Source: Marinobacterium stanieri
Lineage (GTDB): Bacteria > Pseudomonadota > Gammaproteobacteria > Pseudomonadales > Balneatricaceae
Direction: 5' to 3'
DNA: 64,000 bases
Assembly: GCF_900155945.1 (NCBI RefSeq)
Contig: NZ_FTMN01000006.1
Location: forward strand, 1-64,000
The notes under the pieces were generated by a model, which saw only the letters and a list, made by a program, of their open reading frames with translations, ran no database searches and was not told the DNA's origin. This document shows positions 58,225 through 64,000 of the stretch, piece by piece. Numbering within the stretch: position 1 is the stretch's first letter; each line of letters begins with the position of its first letter. The position numbers were made by a program, and so were the translations under genes.

Positions 58225-59431
58225 CCTGCTTCACTTCAACGGCCGCCTGCTGACCGGGCAGTGGTTCCGTACCCTGATGACCCTGCTGGCCACCGCAGTG
58301 GGCGTGGCCGCCGTGCTCTTACTCACCGGCATGGGCGAGGGTGCCCGCCGTTTTGTCCTGAATGAATTCAACCTGCTTGGCAACGACGTGCTAATCATCC
58401 TGCCCGGTCGCAAGGAAACCAGCGGCGGCCTGCCCCCGCTGACCGGAGAAGGCACTCGCGACCTGACGTTGGGCGACGCCGAAGCCTTGCTGAAACTGCC
58501 GGGTGTACAGGCGGTCGCGCCGCTGATTGTGGGGCTGACTGAAGTGGAGGCACAGGGCCGCAACCGGGAGCTGATGGTGGTTGGTACCAGTGCCGAGCTG
58601 TTCCGCATGCGCCAGCTCAGCACTGAGCAGGGCCGCGTGCTGCCTGACATACCCTTGGATCGAGCCGAATCGATCTGTGTTATTGGCCCCGAAGTCCGTA
58701 CCAGCCTGTTTGACCAGCAGCAGGTGCTGGGACGCTGGCTCAGAACCGGCGACCGGCGCTGCCGTGTTATCGGTGTGCTGGAATCCCGCGGCGTATCACT
58801 GGGCACCGACCTGAGCGATAGCGTCCTGATTCCCGTGGCCAGCGCCCAGCAACTGTTCAATACCCAGGGCCTGTTTCGCCTCTTTGTGCAGGTACAGCAT
58901 CTGGACTTGATCGACAGCATCAAGCCCTCGATTCTGGATCTGATTCAGGCCCGGCACCAGGGTGAACGCGACATCACCCTGATCACTCAAGACAGTCTGC
59001 TGGGCGTGTTTGACGAAGTACTGCAATTGCTCACTCTGGCCGTGGGTGCCATCGCCGCCATCAGCCTGGTCGTAGCCGGCATTCTGATCATGAACATCAC
59101 CCTGATCAGCGTCAGCCAGCGGACGGCGGAAATTGGCCTGCTAAAAGCGCTGGGCGCCAGTGAGCGTCAGGTCCACCGCCTGTTTCTCAGTGAAGCCCTG
59201 ATGATGACCCTGCTCGGAGCCGCCATCGGTATGGCGATCGGTTATGGGCTGCTCTGGACCGGCCATTGGTTATGGCCGCAATTTCCAGTATCGGTGCCTG
59301 TTTGGGCACTGGCCGGTGCCCTGTTGCTGGCCATTGGTGTCGCCTTGATCTTCGCCTGGCTGCCGGCACGCAAGGCCGCACGGCTGCCACCGGTTCTGGC
59401 GTTGAAAGGACTCACCCATGCGCAGCGCTGA
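58211..59431 (+). CDS. ABC exporter permease 1 (MacB/FtsX type)
   Basis: The 406-residue permease has the type VII topology: one helix (about 20-42), a large periplasmic domain, then three helices (about 275-400). The C-terminal cytoplasmic loop motif AEIGLLKALGASERQV contacts the ATPase. ATG 58211 is chosen because it starts the conserved N-terminus within the overlap with the ATPase gene. Two cysteines lie in the periplasmic domain (SICVIG and DRRCRVIG). Confidence 0.88.
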   Translation: MRTLDLLHFNGRLLTGQWFRTLMTLLATAVGVAAVLLLTGMGEGARRFVLNEFNLLGNDVLIILPGRKETSGGLPPLTGEGTRDLTLGDAEALLKLPGVQAVAPLIVGLTEVEAQGRNRELMVVGTSAELFRMRQLSTEQGRVLPDIPLDRAESICVIGPEVRTSLFDQQQVLGRWLRTGDRRCRVIGVLESRGVSLGTDLSDSVLIPVASAQQLFNTQGLFRLFVQVQHLDLIDSIKPSILDLIQARHQGERDITLITQDSLLGVFDEVLQLLTLAVGAIAAISLVVAGILIMNITLISVSQRTAEIGLLKALGASERQVHRLFLSEALMMTLLGAAIGMAIGYGLLWTGHWLWPQFPVSVPVWALAGALLLAIGVALIFAWLPARKAARLPPVLALKGLTHAQR

Positions 59432-60614
59432 CTACCTGCGCCTTACGCTGCGCACACTCAAGGCCAGCCGCATGCGCTCCGGCCTCACCGTATTGGGCAT
59501 CGCCATCGGCATCTGTGCGGTGGTGCTGCTCACCACCCTGGGCGAAGGACTGCGCCTCTACGTGCTGGAAAATTTCTCCCAGTTCGGCAGCCGCATCATC
59601 GCCATCAACCCCGGCAAGTCCCAGACCGGTGGGACCGGTGGCCTGCTGGCCAGCACCCGCCCCCTGTTGGTAGCGGATGCGGACAGCCTGCGCAGCCTGC
59701 CCTATGTGGAATATGTCGTCCCCGTGGTACAGGGTAGTGGCGCCATCGAGTTCGGCCGTCGCGTGCGCTATACCGACATTATCGGCACCGGCAGCGAGAT
59801 GGCCGACGCCTGGCGCTTTGAGGTGGCACGTGGCCGCTTTCTGCCTGATAGCCGTGGCGGTTATCCACAGCCCTGGGCTGTCTTGGGGCACAAGGTCAAA
59901 CAGGAACTCTTCGGCGAACAGACAGCACTGGGGCAGTTCATCCGTGTCGGTGGCGAGCGCTACCGTGTGGTCGGCATCATGGCCGCCAAGGGGCAGATGT
60001 TGGGCTTTGATCTAGACGACATTGTCTATATCCCGGTGGAGCGTGCGCTGAGCCTGTTCAACCGCACCGGCCTGATGGAAATCGATGTCACCTATCGCCC
60101 GGGTATCAGTGCCGATGCCATGGCACAGCAGGTCAGCCAACGCCTGATCGCTCGCCACGGGGGGGAAGACTTTTCCCTGATCACTCAGGATGAAATGCTC
60201 AAAAGTCTGGACCGCATTCTTGCCGTGCTGACCCTGGCCATTGGCGGGTTGGGCGGGATCTCGCTGGTTGTGGGGGCCATCGGCATCATCACCATCATGG
60301 TTACCAGCGTGCAGGAAAGACGTGCAGAGATCGGCCTGATGCGTGCACTGGGCGCCACTCAACGCCAGGTGATGTGGCTGTTTCTGGGAGAAGCGACTCT
60401 GCTGGCACTGGTGGGGGGCGTGGTTGGCATACTGGTCAGTGGGCTTGCCCTGGGCGGGCTGGCATTGGCGCTGCCCACATTGCCGATCCAGCTGGATCCG
60501 TTTTACCTGCTGCTGGCACTGCTGCTGTCGGCACTGGTTGGTCTGATATCAGGCGTGTTGCCAGCGCGGCGTGCCGCGAGGCTTAATCCGGTGTTGGCGT
60601 TGCAGAGTGAGTAG
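59418..60614 (+). CDS. ABC exporter permease 2 (MacB/FtsX type)
   Basis: The 398-residue permease is a paralogue of the previous gene with the same four-helix layout and loop motif AEIGLMRALGATQRQV. Two different permeases with one ATPase suggest a heterodimeric transporter. AAAGGA precedes the ATG. It overlaps permease 1 by 14 bases and its 3' end overlaps the convergent DUF1232 gene by 32 bases. Confidence 0.88.
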   Translation: MRSADYLRLTLRTLKASRMRSGLTVLGIAIGICAVVLLTTLGEGLRLYVLENFSQFGSRIIAINPGKSQTGGTGGLLASTRPLLVADADSLRSLPYVEYVVPVVQGSGAIEFGRRVRYTDIIGTGSEMADAWRFEVARGRFLPDSRGGYPQPWAVLGHKVKQELFGEQTALGQFIRVGGERYRVVGIMAAKGQMLGFDLDDIVYIPVERALSLFNRTGLMEIDVTYRPGISADAMAQQVSQRLIARHGGEDFSLITQDEMLKSLDRILAVLTLAIGGLGGISLVVGAIGIITIMVTSVQERRAEIGLMRALGATQRQVMWLFLGEATLLALVGGVVGILVSGLALGGLALALPTLPIQLDPFYLLLALLLSALVGLISGVLPARRAARLNPVLALQSE

Positions 60615-61047
60615 GTGTGTCTTCCCGGGCAGGCTGCTCCGCCTCCCAGAGCAGAAAGGCATCAATATCCCTGGCTATAGACTGAAACGTCCAGGCAAGC
60701 AGGGCCGCATCATCCAGATAGCCCGCCAAAGGCAGCCAGTCCAGCACCAGGTCGACCGGCATGACAAAATAGGCCACCGAGGCAATCAGCAGCCCCATGG
60801 ATGACCAGGGAATTTCCCGGTACTCACCCTTGGCGTAGGCCTTGATCAGTCGAAAACCCGCCTGAAGCTGGTCCCAAACCTCTTTCAGCTTACCGCGTTT
60901 TCCCTGCGCCTTTTTCTGCGCATTCTGCAGCAGCGAACTGAGTTTTTCGGGGTCGGTTTTATATTCATCCGCTTTGCGTCGGGATTGCCTGTACGCATCG
61001 CTTCGTTTTACATCCTCGGGATCATCCGGATGCGGGATCTTGCCCAT
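60583..61047 (-). CDS. YkvA-family (DUF1232) membrane protein
   Basis: The 154-residue protein has an N-terminal charged helical region and the DUF1232 segment IASVAYFVMPVDLVLDWLPL followed by GYLDDAALLAWTF, which forms one or two membrane helices. No biochemical role is established. ATG 61047 lies behind a strong G-rich ribosome site; upstream open sequence to 61230 overlaps msrAB and is not conserved-looking. Confidence 0.8.
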   Translation of the reverse strand: MGKIPHPDDPEDVKRSDAYRQSRRKADEYKTDPEKLSSLLQNAQKKAQGKRGKLKEVWDQLQAGFRLIKAYAKGEYREIPWSSMGLLIASVAYFVMPVDLVLDWLPLAGYLDDAALLAWTFQSIARDIDAFLLWEAEQPAREDTPTHSATPTPD

Positions 61048-61123
61048 TCCTCCCCCCCCTCTTTCGGCTGCCCTCTGTATTGCCAGAGCAGCAGCCATCG
61101 CAATCTCAGCGTTTATCAGCGGG

Positions 61124-61990
61124 TTAAAACCGCTTCTGATACCGGTGACAGTAAGGCACTTTGCCTGTACGCACGTAATAGTCCTGGTGGAATTCTTCCG
61201 CACGCCAGAACTGCGCCATCGGCAGTACACGGGTCACCACATCCAGGCCCTGATTTTCCAGCAGCGCAATCAGCTTCTCACTGACACCGCGCTCCTCATC
61301 ATTATGGACAAAGATGGCTGAGCCGTATTGTGGGCCCAGGTCCGGGCCCTGGCCGTCTTCCTGGGTCGGATCGTGAATCTCGAAGAAAAGCTTGGCCAGT
61401 GTTTCAAAATCCACCTGGGACGGATCGTAAAGTACTTCTACTGCTTCCAGATGGCCGGTCTGTTTACTGCACACCTGTTCGTAGCTCGGGTTATCCACAT
61501 GACCACCCATATAGCCGGAGACCACGGAAACCACACCCGGCTGTTGCTGCATCAGGTGCTCGACACCCCAGAAACAGCCGCCGGCAAAATAGGCGGTTTG
61601 CAGGCTGCCGCCCTGCTGCTGGGCCAATTCTTCAGCACTGATAAAATCCATGGAGATGGAGTTGACGCAGTGACGCACATTTTTGCGGGTCAGCATTTCA
61701 CCTTCAAACACATGGCCCAAGTGGCCATCGCAGTTGGCGCAGAGGATTTCGATACGGCGGCCATCGGCATCAACCTCACGGCGAACGGCGCCTTCGATCT
61801 CATCATCAAAGCTGGGCCAGCCACAATGGGAGGGAAACTTGTCTTCCGAGCGGTACAGGTGAGCCCCACACTGCTTGCAGGCATAGACACCAGTCTCGAA
61901 GTGTTCATTGTACTTGCCGGTAAAAGGCCGTTCGGTGCCTTTCTGCAGAATGACGTACTGCTCTTCCGGGGTCAGTGTCTTGTTACTCAT
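61124..61990 (-). CDS. Bifunctional methionine sulfoxide reductase, MsrB-MsrA fusion
   Basis: The enzyme reduces both epimers of methionine sulfoxide. The N-terminal MsrB domain (about 1-120) has zinc cysteines C38, C41, C84 and C87 and catalytic C108 (RHCVNS). The C-terminal MsrA domain (about 130-288) has the catalytic motif GCFWG (C139). The order MsrB then MsrA is the reverse of the commoner MsrA-MsrB fusions. No signal peptide is visible, so it is cytoplasmic. Confidence 0.93.
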   Translation of the reverse strand: MSNKTLTPEEQYVILQKGTERPFTGKYNEHFETGVYACKQCGAHLYRSEDKFPSHCGWPSFDDEIEGAVRREVDADGRRIEILCANCDGHLGHVFEGEMLTRKNVRHCVNSISMDFISAEELAQQQGGSLQTAYFAGGCFWGVEHLMQQQPGVVSVVSGYMGGHVDNPSYEQVCSKQTGHLEAVEVLYDPSQVDFETLAKLFFEIHDPTQEDGQGPDLGPQYGSAIFVHNDEERGVSEKLIALLENQGLDVVTRVLPMAQFWRAEEFHQDYYVRTGKVPYCHRYQKRF

Positions 61991-62037
61991 CGGGTACCTC
62001 TACATCATTGTTCGGTGCGCAGGCGTTACGCCGGGGT

Positions 62038-62655
62038 TCAGGGCTGGGAAACAGAAGCCCTGGTTGTGGCTTCCAGCAGCCAGCGGCGGATTTCATCGCT
62101 CTGTCGGGCCATCAGGCCGGAATAGGTTGCCACTACCTCAGACAACGCCTCCCCCGGTACAGGTTCCCTGAAATCCATTCGGCGTTCAGCCAGCACTTCG
62201 CGGTTATCCATTTGTACCAGCTGGAGGTAACCGCGGATCACCACTTCCGCTTGCCCCGCACGATATTCGGTCTGGAATGCATCCAGCCGGCTCACCAGCT
62301 CGTAGCGGGCCTGAACGCGCACATCTTCACTGCTGACACGGGCAAAGCGGCTATCCCGCTGCAGTGCATCCAGCAAATAATCGCGCCAAAGGTTTGGAAT
62401 CATGGCGCTCCAGCGGGCATCAGCATAGACGCTCACTGGCTCGCCTTCCGGCACCACCAGGATATGGCGGCCATTGAGCAGGTCCTGCGACTGGGGGCGC
62501 AGAACACGTAGTCCGGTCAGTGATGGCTCCTGCTTTTCAACGGTTGGAGCCGGGGTCAGCTGCCAGATTTGCACCGGTTCGGACTCGGGCAGCAGGCTGC
62601 AACCTGAAGACAATGCCAATACAGACAACAGAGCGGCTGATATCAGGGCTTTCAT
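62038..62655 (-). CDS. ABC-type transport auxiliary lipoprotein (PqiC-like)
   Basis: The 205-residue product has a lipobox SSGC (Cys19) and the DUF330/PqiC fold (QIWQLTPAPTVEKQ, LRVLRPQSQDLLNGRHI, WSAMIPNLWRDYLLDALQRD). PqiC-type lipoproteins anchor MCE lipid-transfer tubes to the outer membrane. It starts 11 bases after the MCE gene stop and belongs to the same operon. Confidence 0.85.
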   Translation of the reverse strand: MKALISAALLSVLALSSGCSLLPESEPVQIWQLTPAPTVEKQEPSLTGLRVLRPQSQDLLNGRHILVVPEGEPVSVYADARWSAMIPNLWRDYLLDALQRDSRFARVSSEDVRVQARYELVSRLDAFQTEYRAGQAEVVIRGYLQLVQMDNREVLAERRMDFREPVPGEALSEVVATYSGLMARQSDEIRRWLLEATTRASVSQP

Positions 62656-62666
62656 CGACAGAATCC

Positions 62667-63605
62667 TCAAGGGGTAAATTCACGGGTGGGGGGCTGTCCG
62701 GTCAGGTAACCGGCCGGGTCATCTTCCAGACGCGAGAGTATGCGGTTCAGGGTACTCAGGCTGCGCTGCATCTCCTGCACCATCGGCCCGATTTCACTGA
62801 CACCCTGCAGGCCCTTATCCAAAGCACCACCATTGCGGCTCAACAGCTGATCCAACTGCTCACCGGTACTGGCCAGCGCCTGCATGGCGCGCTGCCCTTC
62901 TGCCAGCATGGGGCCGCCCTGGCGTGTCAGCATTTCATCCGCATGGCTCAAGAGGGTCTGGGCACCGCGCATGACCGCCTGGGCCTCGCGCGCCGCCTGG
63001 GTCAATTCATCCAGCGTTTCACCCACACCGGTACGAGACTCGGCCAGTTCGCCCGTTACTTGTTCCAGGTTATGGATGATGCGGCCGATGCGGTCGATGT
63101 TTTCCTTCGACATCAGCTCCGCACCCCGTTCAACCAGCGCATTGACGTTACTGAACAGCGTTTCACTATTTCCCAGCAACGTACCGATTGCCGAGGGCTC
63201 GGCCAGAATGACCGGCATGCCATCGGCCATCTGGTCGATGGGAGGAGCTTGGGAATTATCCGTGGTCAACAGGATATTGGCGGCGCCGGTGATGTTGGCG
63301 ATGGCCAGACGGGCCTGAGTCGCCTGGTTAATCGGCGTGGCGGCACTGACTTCCACATCGGCCAACACGCGGCGCGGGTTCTTGGGATCCAGCTGCAGCT
63401 GGCGGACTTCGCCCACACGTAGACCGTTGTACTGCACCAGGCTGCCAACCACCAAACCGGTGACGGCTTCCTCAAATACCACCCGATAGGCATGCGTTTC
63501 CTGCTGCTTGCCCGACTTCACCAGCCAGACACCGAAAGCCAGTGCCGCCAGCAACCCGAAAAGGGTAAACAGACCGATTATCACGTGATGTGCGCGTGTT
63601 TCCAT
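62667..63605 (-). CDS. MCE-domain lipid-transport protein (MlaD/PqiB-like)
   Basis: MCE proteins form periplasmic rings that carry phospholipids between membranes. The 312-residue product has one N-terminal membrane helix (about 7-29), a single MCE domain (about 38-118, VTGLVVGSLVQYNGLRVGEV) and a long coiled-coil tail. ATG 63605 gives the family N-terminus METRAHHVIIGLF. It sits just after an ABC ATPase gene. The single domain plus long tail differs from short MlaD and multi-domain PqiB. Confidence 0.9.
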   Translation of the reverse strand: METRAHHVIIGLFTLFGLLAALAFGVWLVKSGKQQETHAYRVVFEEAVTGLVVGSLVQYNGLRVGEVRQLQLDPKNPRRVLADVEVSAATPINQATQARLAIANITGAANILLTTDNSQAPPIDQMADGMPVILAEPSAIGTLLGNSETLFSNVNALVERGAELMSKENIDRIGRIIHNLEQVTGELAESRTGVGETLDELTQAAREAQAVMRGAQTLLSHADEMLTRQGGPMLAEGQRAMQALASTGEQLDQLLSRNGGALDKGLQGVSEIGPMVQEMQRSLSTLNRILSRLEDDPAGYLTGQPPTREFTP

Positions 63606-63606
63606 A

Positions 63607-64000
63607 TCAACTCTCCTGCACTGCCTGATAGGCAGCACGGCCGCGTGGGCCGTTGAAATAATCCCGAATCCAGGGATCGTCGTATTGAGCAACCTTGGCC
63701 GGCTCATCAGCCACCAGCACACGCTTTTGCGACAGCACTGCGATGCGATCACAGGCGGTCCAGAGCGAGTCCAGATCGTGGGTTACCATAAACACGGTCA
63801 GTCCCAGCGCATTTCTCAGCGTCAGTATCAACTGATCGAAGGCGGCCGCACCGATAGGATCAAGCCCCGCCGTGGGCTCATCCAGGAATACCACATCCGG
63901 GTCCAGTGCCAGCGCACGTGCCAGGGAAACACGTTTGACCATGCCGCCGGACAGGGACGCAGGGTAAAGGTCGCCCGCATGAGGCGCCAGCCCGGACAGG
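63607..64000 (-). CDS. ABC transporter ATPase (MlaF-like), 5' truncated by window end
   Basis: This is the C-terminal part of an ATPase for the MCE transporter. The frame runs open to the window edge, so the true start lies beyond 64000. Visible motifs are the signature LSGGMVKRVSLARA, Walker B VVFLDEPTAGLD and the switch VTHDLDSL. LSGGM is characteristic of MlaF-type proteins. The permease (MlaE-like) gene should lie further right. Confidence 0.9.
   Translation of the reverse strand, partial: LSGLAPHAGDLYPASLSGGMVKRVSLARALALDPDVVFLDEPTAGLDPIGAAAFDQLILTLRNALGLTVFMVTHDLDSLWTACDRIAVLSQKRVLVADEPAKVAQYDDPWIRDYFNGPRGRAAYQAVQES

Overview
The window is a stretch of core chromosome from a gammaproteobacterium. 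Gene content and order (isc cluster with cysE, trmJ and suhB; miaA-hfq-hflX-hflK-hflC-hisZ-purA; mutL-amiB-tsaE-nnr-queG; orn/rsgA/HDOD/rhodanese/psd) match the Pseudomonas/Oceanospirillales branch. NhaD, a phasin and cytochrome c' suggest a marine Marinobacterium-like bacterium. This assignment is inferred from synteny, not from a search. Nearly all DNA is coding. I see no insertion sequence, prophage, CRISPR array, tRNA gene or broken gene.

Layout. 1-497: promoter and leader region of a leftward rRNA operon whose 16S gene lies just outside the window (three tandem promoters, boxA, boxC). 498-8527: leftward block der, bamB, yfgM-like, hisS, rodZ, pilF, rlmN, ndk. 8652-15825: iron-sulfur assembly operon iscR-iscS-iscU-iscA-hscB-hscA-fdx-iscX, preceded by cysE and trmJ, with suhB divergent. 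16857-29500: leftward purA, hisZ, hflC, hflK, hflX, hfq, miaA, mutL, amiB, tsaE, nnr (listed left to right). 29604-38300: queG, then rsgA, an HDOD protein, rhodanese, psd, ygfZ and two lipoproteins on the plus strand, with orn opposite. 38346-41730: ung, lysS, prfB. 41873-52008: mixed single genes: nhaD, cytochrome b561, cytochrome c', an MFS carrier, flavodoxin, phasin, glyoxalase I, a chemoreceptor, a Sel1-repeat protein, a YeeE/YedE permease and an RDD protein. 52027-54203: lptG and lptF. 54384-60614: pepA, holC and a four-gene ABC export system. 60583-64000: a DUF1232 protein, an MsrB-MsrA fusion, and the distal part of an MCE/Mla-type lipid transporter cut by the window end.

Functional themes are iron-sulfur cluster biogenesis under IscR control, translation and tRNA modification, and envelope construction (BamB, RodZ, PilF, LptFG, AmiB, Psd, MCE system). 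The observation I rate highest is that SuhB has lost most of its inositol-monophosphatase metal and catalytic residues. This fits SuhB acting as a structural antitermination factor, and a boxA-bearing rRNA leader lies in the same window. Other points are an RF2 gene without the usual programmed frameshift, the absence of ispG between rodZ and hisS, tandem IscR type-1-like operators, an uncharacterised FlgO-like lipoprotein pair, and an ABC-export adaptor whose cysteines look positioned to staple its coiled-coil hairpin.
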